Shown: piece after piece, positions 1 to 8,765 of the stretch
Layout of the letters: each line of letters starts with the position of its first letter
Numbering within the stretch: position 1 is the stretch's first letter
Assembly (NCBI RefSeq): GCF_037646705.1
Contig: NZ_JBBHER010000007.1
Span: 124,001-188,000, forward strand
DNA from: Pikeienuella litoralis
GTDB lineage: Bacteria; Pseudomonadota; Alphaproteobacteria; Rhodobacterales; Rhodobacteraceae
Length of the DNA: 64,000 nt
Direction of reading: 5' to 3'
Notes under the pieces: generated by a model
Database searches by the model: none
The model's input: the letters and a program-made list of their open reading frames with translations, nothing else
What the model was told of the DNA's origin: nothing
Position numbers and translations under genes: made by a program

Positions 1-1
1 C

Positions 2-991
2 ACGACCGCGGTGCCCTCGCCGCTCGTCACCATCATCGTGCTGACCGTGGTGGTGGTGGTCATGGGCTGGGACGTCCGCACCGTGGGGGACATGGGGGCG
101 CTGCCGGACACGTTGCCGGTCTTCCTGATCCCCGAGGTGCCGCTGACCTTCGAGACCCTGCTGATCATCTTCCCCTATTCGGCGGGCGTCGCGGTCGTCG
201 GGCTCCTCGAAAGCCTGATGACCCAGAACATCGTCGACGATCTGACCGACACCAAATCCAGCCGGAACATGGAATGCATCGGTCAGGGCGTCGCCAACAC
301 GGCGACGGGGTTCATCGGCGGGATGGCCGGCTGCGCCATGATCGGCCAGTCGATCATCAACGTGAAATCCGGCGGACGCGGGCGCCTGTCGGCGTTCACG
401 GCGGGCGCGTTCCTCCTGGTCCTGATCGTCGGGCTCGGCGACCTTGTGGCGCGGATTCCGATGCCGGCGCTGGTCGCCATCATGATCATGGTCTCCATCG
501 GCACCTTCTCCTGGTCCTCGATCAAGAATCTGAGAACGCATCCGCGCTCGTCGTCCATCGTGATGATCGCGACGGTGGCCACCGTGGTCTACACCCACAA
601 TCTCGCCATCGGCGTGCTGGTCGGCGTGCTGCTCTCCGGGATCTTCTTCGCCGGAAAGATCGCCCAGCTGTTCCGCGTATCCTCGACCCTCTCCGCCGAC
701 GGGCGCGAGCGGACCTATGTGCTCGAGGGGCAGCTTTTCTACGGATCGGCCGAGGATTTCGCGAACGCGTTCGATTTCCGCGAGGCGCTCGACCGCGTGA
801 TCATCGACGTCAGCCGGGCGCATATCTGGGATATCAGCTCGGTTCAGGCGCTGGACATGGCGATCCTCAAGTTGCGCCGCGAGGGCGCGGATGTTCAGGT
901 GGTCGGCATGAACGAAGCGTCCGAAACCCTCGTCGACAATCTCGCCATCCATGACAAGCATGGCGCGGTGGACACGCTGATGGGGCATTGA
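2..991 (+). CDS. SulP-family anion permease, C-terminal part (5' end outside window)
   Basis: The frame is open to the left edge, so the start is missing and about 329 residues remain. Hydrophobic segments (for example ALVAIMIMVSIGTF and NLAIGVLVGVLLSGIFFA) are followed by a cytoplasmic STAS domain over the last 100 residues or so (YVLEGQLFYGSAEDF, then VIIDVSRAHIWDISSVQALD). This is the SulP architecture: proton- or sodium-coupled uptake of sulfate, bicarbonate or similar anions across the inner membrane. The substrate cannot be read. A universal stress protein starts 11 bases downstream, a frequent pairing for SulP carriers that suggests co-transcription. Confidence 0.9.
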   Translation, partial: TTAVPSPLVTIIVLTVVVVVMGWDVRTVGDMGALPDTLPVFLIPEVPLTFETLLIIFPYSAGVAVVGLLESLMTQNIVDDLTDTKSSRNMECIGQGVANTATGFIGGMAGCAMIGQSIINVKSGGRGRLSAFTAGAFLLVLIVGLGDLVARIPMPALVAIMIMVSIGTFSWSSIKNLRTHPRSSSIVMIATVATVVYTHNLAIGVLVGVLLSGIFFAGKIAQLFRVSSTLSADGRERTYVLEGQLFYGSAEDFANAFDFREALDRVIIDVSRAHIWDISSVQALDMAILKLRREGADVQVVGMNEASETLVDNLAIHDKHGAVDTLMGH

Positions 992-1002
992 GGGGGAACG
1001 AC

Positions 1003-1854
1003 ATGAGCAAGATACTCGCGCTGCTGGACGGCTCCGCCTATTCCGAGAGCGTCTGCCACCACACGGCGTGGATCGCGAAGAAGCTGAACGCCGGCGTCGA
1101 GGCGATGCACGTCCTCGGCCGCCGCGAAGGCGCGACCTCAACCGACCTCTCGGGCGCCTTGCGCCTCGGCGCCCGGTCGGCGCTGCTGCAGGAGCTCGCG
1201 GCTCTCGATGAGCAGCGGGCCAAGCTGGCCCAGGCCAAGGGCCACGCCATTCTCGAGGACGCGAAGGCCATCCTGGAGCGGGACGGGGTCCCGGAGGTGA
1301 ACCTGCGGCTGCGCAAGGGCGACCTTCTGGAGGCGCTCAGCGAGGTGGAGCAGGACATCCGCGCGATCACCATCGGCAAGCGGGGCGAGGGCTCGGGCTT
1401 CGCCGCCGGGCATCTCGGCTCGAATCTGGAGCGGATCGCGCGCACCTCGAAGGTCCCGGTTTTCGTCGCCTCGCGCGAGTTCCGGCCGATCTCCAGGGTT
1501 CTCGTCGCCTATGACGGCAGCCCCAGCGCCAGAACCGCCATCGGGCGCATGGCGACGAGCCCCGTCTTCAAGGATCTCGACATCTGCGTCCTCTGCATCG
1601 GCCAGGACGAGGCCCGCGCCCTGGCCACGGCCGAAGAAGCGGTCGCGACGCTTCGCGGCGCCGGCGTCGTCGCGGCGCCGCGCGCGGCCGCCGGCGAGCC
1701 GGGGGCGGTTCTCGGCGCGCTGGTTCAGAACGAAGGCTTCAATCTTCTGGTCATGGGCGCCTACGGCCACAGCCGGATCCGCAGCCTGATCATCGGCTCG
1801 ACGACGACGGAGATGATCCGGACCGCGAGGATCCCGGTGCTCCTCTACCGGTGA
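1003..1854 (+). CDS. tandem-domain universal stress protein (UspA family)
   Basis: The protein has 283 residues and two Usp domains, roughly 1-140 and 155-283. The second carries the ATP-binding pattern G-x2-G-x9-G-S (GAYGHSRIRSLIIGS); the first has a looser version (GKRGEGSG...GS). The ATG at 1003 is preferred over an in-frame TTG at 988 because AGGGGG lies just upstream and the SulP stop ends at 991. Tandem Usp proteins are cytoplasmic nucleotide-binding stress regulators. Next to a SulP carrier it may modulate the carrier, but that is inference from position. Confidence 0.92.
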   Translation: MSKILALLDGSAYSESVCHHTAWIAKKLNAGVEAMHVLGRREGATSTDLSGALRLGARSALLQELAALDEQRAKLAQAKGHAILEDAKAILERDGVPEVNLRLRKGDLLEALSEVEQDIRAITIGKRGEGSGFAAGHLGSNLERIARTSKVPVFVASREFRPISRVLVAYDGSPSARTAIGRMATSPVFKDLDICVLCIGQDEARALATAEEAVATLRGAGVVAAPRAAAGEPGAVLGALVQNEGFNLLVMGAYGHSRIRSLIIGSTTTEMIRTARIPVLLYR

Positions 1855-1890
1855 CGGCCCGGGCGGCGGCCGGGCGATCGGGCGCCGCGT

Positions 1891-3102
1891 TCAGCCTTCG
1901 GGCGGATCGGCGCCGAAGGCCCCTTGCGCCGCCAGCCGGTCGAGCGTCCCCTGATCCACGCCGACCTCGCGCAGCGCCTCGAAGGTGTCGGATCCGAGCC
2001 GCGGCGCCGGGCGCGCGACCGTGCAGGGGGTGGCGTGGAACTTCATCGGAAAGCCCAGCATCCGCACCGGGCCGCGGCCCGGATGCTCGACATCCATCGC
2101 CATGTTCTGCGCCAGGACCTGCGGGTCGGAGAACACCTGATCGAAATCCTGCACCCGCCCGCACGGCACCCCGGCGGCGTTCAGCCGCTCGATCCAGTGA
2201 TCGCCTCCATGATCGGCCAGCTTCGCCTCGATCAGCCGCTTGAGGGCGGGGCGCCGGCCGAAGCGTTTTTCATTGGTGTCGAAGCGCGGATCGTCCAGCA
2301 GCCATTCCAGCCCCAGAACCGTCAGGAAGCGGCGCAGGATGGCGTCGTTCGACGGCGCGACCGCGATCTCGCCGTCGGCGGCGGCGTAGAGCCCGTAGGG
2401 CGCGACCAGCGGATGATCGTTGCCGGTGCGCACGGGCGCGCGGCCGGTCGCGAAATACTCGGAGGCGAGATAGGCCATCAGGCTGATGATCGCGTTCATC
2501 AGCGACACCTCGACCGCCTGCCCCTTGCCGCTCACGTCGCGCCCGCGGAGGGCGGCCGTGACGGCCAGCGCCGCGTAAAGCCCGGCCACCAGGTCGGTGA
2601 TCGGCAGCGCGGTGCGCATCGGCGGCGACCCCTCGGGGCCGTTCACGGCCATGAAACCGCTCATCGCCTGCACCACGAAATCGAAGGCGGGGCGGTCGGC
2701 GTAAGGCCCGGTCGAGCCATAGCCGTTGACGCTGGCCACGATCAGGCGCGGATTGAGCGCGTTCAGCGTTTCGGCGTCCAGCCCCAGCTTGGCGAGCGTG
2801 CCGGGGCGAAAATTCTCGACCAGCACATCGGCGTCCGCGAGCAGGCGGCGCAGCGCCTCCTTGCCCGCGTCGGTGTAAAGATCCAGCACCACCGACCGCT
2901 TGTTGCGGTTGAACGCGGCGAAATACCAGGAATGGCCGTCGCGGAAGGCCCCCTGCGCGCGCACAGGGTCGCCGGCGGGCGATTCGACCTTGACCACGTC
3001 GGCCCCCAGATCGCCCAGCAGCATCGAGCAGAACGGCCCCGAGAGAACCCGCGTCAGGTCGATCACCCGGATGCCGGCGAGCGGCGCCGCCGGTTCAGCC
3101 AC
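1891..3102 (-). CDS. CaiB/BaiF (family III) CoA-transferase
   Basis: The protein has 403 residues, the usual family size. It opens with the typical PLAGIRVIDLTRVLSGP and has VENFRPGTLAKLG. Asp170 in PITDLVAGLYAAL sits where the family has its acyl-accepting aspartate (169 in Frc and CaiB). The reaction is transfer of CoA between an acyl-CoA, often succinyl-CoA, and a free carboxylic acid. The start is GTG, overlapping the stop of the upstream HMG-CoA-lyase gene by 8 bases, so the two are translationally coupled. With that lyase and the divergent TTT transporter, an HMG- or glutarate-type acid as acceptor is likely; other branched dicarboxylates are possible. Confidence 0.9.
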   Translation of the reverse strand: MAEPAAPLAGIRVIDLTRVLSGPFCSMLLGDLGADVVKVESPAGDPVRAQGAFRDGHSWYFAAFNRNKRSVVLDLYTDAGKEALRRLLADADVLVENFRPGTLAKLGLDAETLNALNPRLIVASVNGYGSTGPYADRPAFDFVVQAMSGFMAVNGPEGSPPMRTALPITDLVAGLYAALAVTAALRGRDVSGKGQAVEVSLMNAIISLMAYLASEYFATGRAPVRTGNDHPLVAPYGLYAAADGEIAVAPSNDAILRRFLTVLGLEWLLDDPRFDTNEKRFGRRPALKRLIEAKLADHGGDHWIERLNAAGVPCGRVQDFDQVFSDPQVLAQNMAMDVEHPGRGPVRMLGFPMKFHATPCTVARPAPRLGSDTFEALREVGVDQGTLDRLAAQGAFGADPPEG

Positions 3103-4054
3103 GGGCCGTGCGCGCCGAGTCCATCGGGGCGGTCTGCAGGCGCGGCCCGGCCTTCATCACCTGCCCGGGCAGCTCGCGCCCGACGATGCGCTCCGCCAGT
3201 TGCGCCGCCGCGATCAGACCGGCGAGATCGAGGCCCGTCTCCACGCCGCTTTCCGCCAGCATGTAGGCCAGGTCCTCGGTGCAGACATTGCCGGTGGCGC
3301 GCGGCACGAACGGGCAGCCGCCAAGCCCGCCGATGCTGGATTCATAGCGCGTGACGCCCTCCTGCAGCCCCACCCACGCGCAGACCAGCCCGACGCCGCG
3401 CGTGTTGTGGAAATGCAGGGCGATGTCGATATCGGGGATCGCGGCGCGGAGGGCGCGGCAGCGTTCCGCCACCAGCGGCGGCGTCGCCATGCCGGTGGTG
3501 TCGCCAAGCGTGACGCGCGTGACGCCGAGATCGCGGTATCCGCGCGCCATCTCCACGACGTCGGCCACCGGCACCGCGCCCTCGAACGGGCATCCGAAGG
3601 CGGTGGCGATGGCGCCCTGCGCCGCGACGCCGCCCGCCTCGGCGATGCGGACCACCTCCGCGAACCCGGCCAGCGACTCGGCGCGGCTGGCGTTCACGTT
3701 CTTGCGGTTATGGCTTTCCGACGCCGAGGCGAAGAGCACCATCGCGTCCACGCCGGCCCGGACCGCGCGTTCGGCCCCGCGCGCGTTCGGGACCAGCGCG
3801 CTCATGTGGACGCCGTCGCGCTCGCGAAACGCCGCCAGAACCTCCTCGGCGTCGCGAAGCTGGGGCACCGCGCGGGGCGAGACGAAGGAGGTGATCTCGA
3901 AACTGCGCGCCCCCGCGGCGATCAGCGCGCGGACCAGGTCGATCTTGCGCTCGGTGGGGATGAACACCGCCTCCGACTGCAGCCCGTCGCGCGGGCCGAC
4001 CTCGGTGATCTCGACGCGGCGGGGCGCTGTTTCATGCAGGGGAGATTGGCTCAT
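3095..4054 (-). CDS. mvaB: hydroxymethylglutaryl-CoA lyase
   Basis: The protein has 319 residues from an ATG preceded by GGAGG; an upstream in-frame start at 4120 lacks support. A TIM-barrel lyase of the HMGL-like family: GPRDGLQ near the N-terminus (acid/base and metal contacts), HFHNTRG (metal histidines), and the HMG-CoA-lyase signature GGLGGCPF with its catalytic cysteine, then ATGN and TED. It cleaves 3-hydroxy-3-methylglutaryl-CoA to acetyl-CoA and acetoacetate, in leucine or HMG catabolism. No leucine-pathway genes (liuA, mccA/B) are nearby. Instead it is coupled to a CoA-transferase and divergent from tctCBA, which points to imported HMG or a relative such as citramalate. Confidence 0.9.
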   Translation of the reverse strand: MSQSPLHETAPRRVEITEVGPRDGLQSEAVFIPTERKIDLVRALIAAGARSFEITSFVSPRAVPQLRDAEEVLAAFRERDGVHMSALVPNARGAERAVRAGVDAMVLFASASESHNRKNVNASRAESLAGFAEVVRIAEAGGVAAQGAIATAFGCPFEGAVPVADVVEMARGYRDLGVTRVTLGDTTGMATPPLVAERCRALRAAIPDIDIALHFHNTRGVGLVCAWVGLQEGVTRYESSIGGLGGCPFVPRATGNVCTEDLAYMLAESGVETGLDLAGLIAAAQLAERIVGRELPGQVMKAGPRLQTAPMDSARTARG

Positions 4055-4203
4055 CCGCGGCCTCCGGAAGATGGAAACAGGATACGCCGCCGGGGTAGCA
4101 GCCCGGGCGCGCCGGATCAATCACGCGGCGCGTTGTCAGCGCGCGGCAAATGTGCAGGAATGCGCGGATCATCGCGTCTGCGACGCTTGAAAGGGAGGAT
4201 CTC

Positions 4204-5181
4204 ATGAGCAGGATCGTTACGGGACTGCAATCGCTGGGGGCGGCGACGCTGCTCGCGCTGTCGCTACAGGCCGCGCCCGCGCAGGCCGCCGTCGAATGCA
4301 TCGCGCCGGCGGACCCCGGGGGCGGATGGGATTTCACCTGCCGCACCGTGGGGCGGCTGCTGACCGAGCTCGCCATCGTCGACGGCAACGTCCAGGTGGT
4401 CAACATGCCCGGCGGCGTGGGCGCGGTGGCCTTCGCCAATGTCGCCTCCAAACGCGCCGACGATCCCGACCTGCTGGTCGCGACCTCGACCGTGGGAATC
4501 ACCCAGATCGCCCAGGGCAAATACCCCGGCGGCGTGGACGACATGCGGTTCATCGCGATGCTCGGCGCGGATGTGGGCGTGATCGCGGTCCCCGCCGACA
4601 GCGAATACGCCACCACCGCCGATCTGCTGGCGGCGATGAAGGCGGACCCGACCTCCGTCGTGACCGCAGGCTCCAGCGGCGCGGGCGGCTGGGATCATAT
4701 CCGCCTGTTGCAGCTGGCGCAGGCCGGCGGCGTCGCGGAGCTGAACAAGCTGCGCTGGGTCCAGTTCGACGGGGGCGGCCCCGCCGTGACCCAGATGCTG
4801 GGCGGACAGGTCGATGCGGTCTCGACCGATCTCGGCGAGATCGCGGGCTTCGTCGAATCCGGCGACATCAAGATCCTCGCCGCCCTGTCGGACGACCCGA
4901 TCCCCGCCTTTCCGGACATCCCCACCGCGATCAGCCAGGGCTATGACGTCACCGGCTACAACTGGCGCGGCTTCTACACCGGCGGCGACGTCTCGGACGA
5001 GGCCTATCAGAAATGGGTCGACGATCTGAAGACGCTCTACGACTCGGAAGAGTGGAAGACGGCCGCGACCTCGAGCGGGCTGATCCCGATCTGGCGCGGC
5101 GGCGACGAATTCGTCGCTTACGTGGCGGAGCAGGACGAGACGATGGCGGAAATCTCGCGCGAGATCGGCGTCATCAAGTGA
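4204..5181 (+). CDS. tctC: tripartite tricarboxylate transporter substrate-binding protein (TctC)
   Basis: The protein has 325 residues with a Sec signal peptide ending near AQAA. The mature N-terminus (ECIAPADPGGGWDFTCR) is the conserved TctC ligand-loop motif. The ATG at 4204 has a GGGAGG ribosome-binding site 6 bases before it. The periplasmic receptor delivers a carboxylic acid to the TctAB membrane complex. The last codons overlap the tctB start. Divergent transcription from the HMG-CoA-lyase gene suggests a shared promoter region at 4055-4203; no clear promoter hexamers were found there. Confidence 0.92.
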   Translation: MSRIVTGLQSLGAATLLALSLQAAPAQAAVECIAPADPGGGWDFTCRTVGRLLTELAIVDGNVQVVNMPGGVGAVAFANVASKRADDPDLLVATSTVGITQIAQGKYPGGVDDMRFIAMLGADVGVIAVPADSEYATTADLLAAMKADPTSVVTAGSSGAGGWDHIRLLQLAQAGGVAELNKLRWVQFDGGGPAVTQMLGGQVDAVSTDLGEIAGFVESGDIKILAALSDDPIPAFPDIPTAISQGYDVTGYNWRGFYTGGDVSDEAYQKWVDDLKTLYDSEEWKTAATSSGLIPIWRGGDEFVAYVAEQDETMAEISREIGVIK

Positions 5182-5609
5182 GCGACCGGGTCGCAGGGCT
5201 GATCCTGTTCGTCATATCGGGCGTCTATGTCTGGTTGGCGGGCGGGTACACGGCGGGTTTCGGAGACCCGCTCGGCCCTGCGGCCTTTCCGCGGATCATC
5301 GGCGTCCCGGCGATGGCGCTGAGCGCGCTGCTGGTCATCTGGCCGGGGCCCGAGCCCGAGTGGGCGCGCGGCGGCCGGCTTCTTCGGCAGGGGGCGGCGC
5401 TGGCGGTGCTGCTCGGCTATGCGCTGTTGCTCGAGCCGCTGGGCTTCGTCCTCTCCACCTTGCTCGCCATCGCGGCGCTGGCGCTGCTGATGCGCGCGCC
5501 GCCGCGCGCGGCGCTGCTCTCCGGCGCCGCCGTCGCGCCGGCGCTCTGGCTCTTGTTCGACCGGGTGCTCGGGCTGCCGCTGCCGCTGGCCGGATCGTGG
5601 CTGAGCTGA
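5178..5609 (+). CDS. tctB: tripartite tricarboxylate transporter small membrane subunit (TctB)
   Basis: The protein has 143 residues with four predicted membrane helices (GLILFVISGVYVWLAGG; AALAVLLGYALLLEPLGFVL and others) and the conserved GDPLGPAAFPRIIG stretch between helices 1 and 2. The start is a GTG that overlaps the tctC stop (GTGA), giving translational coupling. The frame continues upstream inside tctC, but that part is a shadow. It is the small inner-membrane partner of TctA. Confidence 0.9.
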   Translation: MSDRVAGLILFVISGVYVWLAGGYTAGFGDPLGPAAFPRIIGVPAMALSALLVIWPGPEPEWARGGRLLRQGAALAVLLGYALLLEPLGFVLSTLLAIAALALLMRAPPRAALLSGAAVAPALWLLFDRVLGLPLPLAGSWLS

Positions 5610-5612
5610 CGC

Positions 5613-7121
5613 ATGGAGACGGTTTCACTCCTCATAGACGGGTTCGGCGTCGCGCTCCTGCCGCTGAACCTGACGTTGATCCTCGCCGGCTGTTTCGTCG
5701 GCACGCTGATCGGGGCGCTGCCGGGGCTCGGCCCGGTCAATGGCGTGGCGATCCTGATTCCGCTCACCTTCGCCTTCGGCCTTGACGCCACCTCGTCGCT
5801 GATCCTGCTCAGCGCCGTCTATTACGGCTGCATGTATGGCGGGCGGATCAGCTCGATCATGCTGAACATCCCCGGCGACGAGCCGGCGATCATGACCACG
5901 CTCGACGGCTATCCGATGGCGCGCGCGGGCAAGGCGCCCGAGGCGCTGGCGATTTCGGGCGTCGCCTCGTTCATCGGGGCGACGCTGGCGACCGTCGGGC
6001 TGACGCTGTTCGCGCCGCTGCTGGCCAAGGCCGCGATCTATTTCGGGCCGGCCGACTATTTCGCGCTCTACATCATGGCCTTCGCCACCATCGGCGGCAT
6101 CGGCGGCGTGGACCCGCGCAAGACCTTGCTGGCGGCGATGCTCGGGCTGATGCTGGGCGCCGTGGGGCTGGACCCGGGCACCGGCGTGGCGCGCTACACG
6201 TTCGGCCTCTACCAGTTTTACGACGGGTTCGACGTGATCGTGGCGCTGGTCGGGCTGTTCGCGATCTCCGAGATCCTGATGTTCATGGAGAGCCCGCTCC
6301 GCGAAAAGCTGCTGCCGCAGATCGGCCGCGTGCTGCCGCGCTGGTCCACGCTCCGGGGCGCGTTCGGCGCGAGTCTGCGCGGCTCGGGGATCGGGTTCAT
6401 CGCCGGATTGCTGCCGGGCGCGGGCGCGTCGCTCGGCGCGGTGATGTCCTATACGGCGGAAAAGCGCCTCAACGACAAGGACGGAACCTTCGGCAAGGGC
6501 GACCCGCGCGGCGTCGCCGCCCCCGAGGCCGGGAACAACGCCGCCTCGGGCGGCGCGCTGATCCCGATGCTGACGCTGGGGGTGCCGGGCTCAGGCACCA
6601 CGGCGGTGATGCTGGCGATGCTGATCTCGCTCAACGTGCAGCCCGGCCCGCTCCTGTTCGAGCGTCAGCCGGGCCTGGTCTGGGGGCTGATCGCCTCGCT
6701 CTATCTGGCGAACATCGCGCTTTTGATCCTCAACATTCCGCTGATCGGCGTCTTCACCCGGCTGATGCGCCTGCCGGCCTGGTTCCTGATGCCCTTCGTG
6801 GTGGCGATCAGCTTCATCGGCATCTACGCCATCAGCCGCTCGCCCACCGATCTGCTGGTGATGGTCGCGTTCGGCGTGCTGGGCTTCGTGCTGCGCAAGC
6901 TGGACGTGTCGCTGGTGCCGGTGGTGCTGGGCCTCCTGCTGGGCGTGGACATGGAGAACAATCTCCGCCGGGCGCTGTCGATCTCGGGCGGGGACTGGAC
7001 CGTGCTGGTCTCCAGCCCGATCGCGCTCTCGCTCTACGCCGTGACCGCCGCGTTCCTCGGCCTCTCGATCTGGCTGTCGACGCGCCGCGCCAAGCCCCGC
7101 GCGCCGGCGCTGGGGGATTGA
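5613..7121 (+). CDS. tctA: tripartite tricarboxylate transporter large permease (TctA)
   Basis: The protein has 502 residues, full family length, with about 11-12 hydrophobic segments. It has the TctA hallmarks GALPGLGPVNGVAIL near residue 38 and GLLPGAGASLGAVMSY near residue 270, the repeated glycine/proline loops of this family, plus NNAASGGALIPMLTLGVPGS. It forms the ion-coupled translocation channel. It starts 3 bases after tctB and ends the tctCBA operon, before a hairpin. Confidence 0.95.
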   Translation: METVSLLIDGFGVALLPLNLTLILAGCFVGTLIGALPGLGPVNGVAILIPLTFAFGLDATSSLILLSAVYYGCMYGGRISSIMLNIPGDEPAIMTTLDGYPMARAGKAPEALAISGVASFIGATLATVGLTLFAPLLAKAAIYFGPADYFALYIMAFATIGGIGGVDPRKTLLAAMLGLMLGAVGLDPGTGVARYTFGLYQFYDGFDVIVALVGLFAISEILMFMESPLREKLLPQIGRVLPRWSTLRGAFGASLRGSGIGFIAGLLPGAGASLGAVMSYTAEKRLNDKDGTFGKGDPRGVAAPEAGNNAASGGALIPMLTLGVPGSGTTAVMLAMLISLNVQPGPLLFERQPGLVWGLIASLYLANIALLILNIPLIGVFTRLMRLPAWFLMPFVVAISFIGIYAISRSPTDLLVMVAFGVLGFVLRKLDVSLVPVVLGLLLGVDMENNLRRALSISGGDWTVLVSSPIALSLYAVTAAFLGLSIWLSTRRAKPRAPALGD

Positions 7122-7151
7122 CCTTCGGGCGCCCGCCGGGGGCGCCGAAGG
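7122..7151 (+). terminator. stem-loop after tctA
   Basis: An inverted repeat pairs CCTTCGG-type sequence at 7122-7134 with GGGCGCCGAAGG at 7140-7151 around a short GCCG loop, with one bulged base. There is no T-tract behind it, so intrinsic termination is uncertain; it may protect the tctCBA mRNA 3' end. Confidence 0.4.
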
Positions 7152-7321
7152 CGCGTTGCGCTCACGAATCTTAACAACTCTCAGTAGTATTCACCTCGAA
7201 TTCAGGCGCTTTTGGGGCGATATCGACTTGAAAAAAGGCCAGATTCGCGCTAAATCCTCGCGAAAGGGATTCTTGTAGCGTTTGTTCCGTTTCGACTTGT
7301 GAACTTCGAAAGTAGGCGTTG

Positions 7322-7345
7322 GCCCCATCCGCTTATCGATGGGGC
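7322..7345 (+). promoter_or_regulatory. perfect hairpin in the 5' leader of the VPLPA-CTERM gene
   Basis: GCCCCATC (7322-7329) and GATGGGGC (7338-7345) form an 8-bp perfect stem with an 8-base loop, ending 22 bases before the chosen start. The 7152-7367 interval is clearly more A/T-rich than its surroundings and holds no gene. It probably contains the promoter, but no hexamer pair was convincing and no sigma-54 element was seen. Confidence 0.4.
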
Positions 7346-7367
7346 GGAACTGATGGGGATCAACTCA

Positions 7368-7928
7368 ATGAGTTATGGAAGATTATCGGCCGCCGGCCTG
7401 GCGGCGGCGATGCTGGCGTGCGGCGCGGCTGGCGGCGCAAGCGCGGCGACGCAGACATGCATGAGCGGCAGCGGCAACTCAGGAGCGACGTTCATGCTGT
7501 CCGACGCCACGGCGGCGGCGTGCTTCACCGGGAACGACACCAACCAGATCGACAGCGACTTTTCGCTGTTCGGCATGACCGGCTGGGTTCTCGCCGACAA
7601 GAACGACGGCGCGGACGGCGACGACGCGATTAGATTCACCGACGCGCCGACCAACGGCGCCAAGTCCGGCGACTGGACCATCAGCTCGGTCGCCGGCCTC
7701 CTGAACGTCGCGATCACCTTGAAGGCGGGCAACGGCTTCGGCGCATTCCTGCTGGACCTCGACGACCTGACGCCCCTGTCCGGGCTTTGGACATCGTCCA
7801 AGGGCCTGTCGCACGCGTCGATCTACTACAACGGGACCGTCTCGGCGGTGCCGCTGCCCGCCGCGCTGCCGCTCCTGCTCGCGGCGATCGGCGGCCTCGC
7901 ATTCGTCGGCCGCCGCCGCAGAGCCTGA
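7368..7928 (+). CDS. VPLPA-CTERM sorted surface protein
   Basis: The protein has 186 residues. A Sec signal peptide (MSYGRLSAAGLAAAMLACG... to ASA) leads a roughly 130-residue mature domain with two cysteines near its start and no recognised fold. The C-terminus is a sorting signal: VPLPAALP, a hydrophobic helix (LLLAAIGGLAFVG) and the basic tail RRRRA. Such VPLPA-CTERM tails are processed by an exosortase-type protease, common in Rhodobacterales that make exopolysaccharide. No exosortase is in the window. Start at 7368 is favoured by GGGG at 7355; an ATG at 7353 is the alternative. The function of the mature part is unknown. Confidence 0.85.
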   Translation: MSYGRLSAAGLAAAMLACGAAGGASAATQTCMSGSGNSGATFMLSDATAAACFTGNDTNQIDSDFSLFGMTGWVLADKNDGADGDDAIRFTDAPTNGAKSGDWTISSVAGLLNVAITLKAGNGFGAFLLDLDDLTPLSGLWTSSKGLSHASIYYNGTVSAVPLPAALPLLLAAIGGLAFVGRRRRA

Positions 7929-7960
7929 CCGGCCGCTGAAATCGAACACGCCAACGGAAA

Positions 7961-7988
7961 CGGCGCCTCGCGAGGGGCGCCGTTTTTC
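7961..7988 (+). terminator. Rho-independent terminator of the VPLPA-CTERM gene
   Basis: ACGGCGCC (7961-7968) pairs perfectly with GGCGCCGT (7977-7984) and is followed by a T-run (CCGTTTTT). It lies 33 bases after the stop codon, between convergent genes. Confidence 0.8.
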
Positions 7989-8067
7989 ACGCCCGCCCGC
8001 CTCGCCTCTGGTTCGGGAGCGGACGCAAGGGCGCGGGCGATATCCGCGCCGCGCCCAAGCGACAGCT

Positions 8068-8658
8068 TCACCGGAAGTCGCTGATCTCGCGGCGCTTGAG
8101 CCGCCGCAAAAGCAGATGCAGCGCGTTCAGGGCGATCATCGCGACGCCGCCAAGCTCCATCAGCCAATTCATGCGAACCCCGCCGATCTCATAGCCTAGG
8201 AACTGGTCGAAATGGTGGAATCCGGCGGCGCGAATGGCGATGAACGCGAGCAGGAAGACCAGCCCGATCAGCGCAAGCCACATATCGGCCAGCTCCCGCC
8301 GCATCGTCCAGGTCAGCGCCGCCGCCGCCAACAGGCTCGCCCCGATGATCGAGAAGATGACCCTGACCTGAAAAGGCCGGCGCTCGCCATACCAGCCTTG
8401 AGCCTTGGCCACGCACCGGCCCGCGGCCGTCAACGCCGATTGCAGATCGAGCTGCTTGTTGACCGCCAGCGCGAGAAGAAGCGCCGTCAGCCCCAGCCAG
8501 AACACCCGCTCTCTCCCGGCGAGCCCCCGGACAACCAGCGCCGCCAACACCCCCGCCGCGAGATAGGCGGCCACGGTCGCCCAGCCCATCACGGTCGGGT
8601 CGCCGATGGTCGGCGACCAGGTCGAGAAAACGCAGGCTGCAAGGTCGGCTATCTTCAA
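8068..8658 (-). CDS. uncharacterised inner-membrane protein
   Basis: The protein has 196 residues with about five hydrophobic segments (GWATVAAYLAAGVLAALVV, FWLGLTALLLALAV, VIFSIIGASLLAAAALTW, WLALIGLVFLLAFIAIR, and a C-terminal one). Conserved-looking polar landmarks are WSPTIGDPTVMGW near the N-terminus, NKQLDLQSALT and HHFDQFLG. I recognise it as a recurrent family in alphaproteobacteria (some relatives have been loosely named isopropylmalate isomerase, which its sequence does not support), but no function can be given. The first usable start is a TTG at 8658, right after an in-frame stop region; an ATG at 8589 would drop the conserved N-terminus. Confidence 0.7.
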   Translation of the reverse strand: MKIADLAACVFSTWSPTIGDPTVMGWATVAAYLAAGVLAALVVRGLAGRERVFWLGLTALLLALAVNKQLDLQSALTAAGRCVAKAQGWYGERRPFQVRVIFSIIGASLLAAAALTWTMRRELADMWLALIGLVFLLAFIAIRAAGFHHFDQFLGYEIGGVRMNWLMELGGVAMIALNALHLLLRRLKRREISDFR

Positions 8659-8765
8659 ACCATGTTCCAGTCCGGGATTGTCGTGGCGCCGAGCGAACGG
8701 TCAGACAAAAGCGGGCGCATTCTCACCGCGATGAACGAGCCGACCTTTGCTCTCGCCGTGAGATA

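Noticed and set aside
7152..7367. Sigma-54 promoter for the VPLPA-CTERM gene, by analogy with PrsR-controlled systems
   Set aside because: No GG-N10-GC element could be found in the leader, so the link with the NtrC-type regulator at 59979 is not supported.
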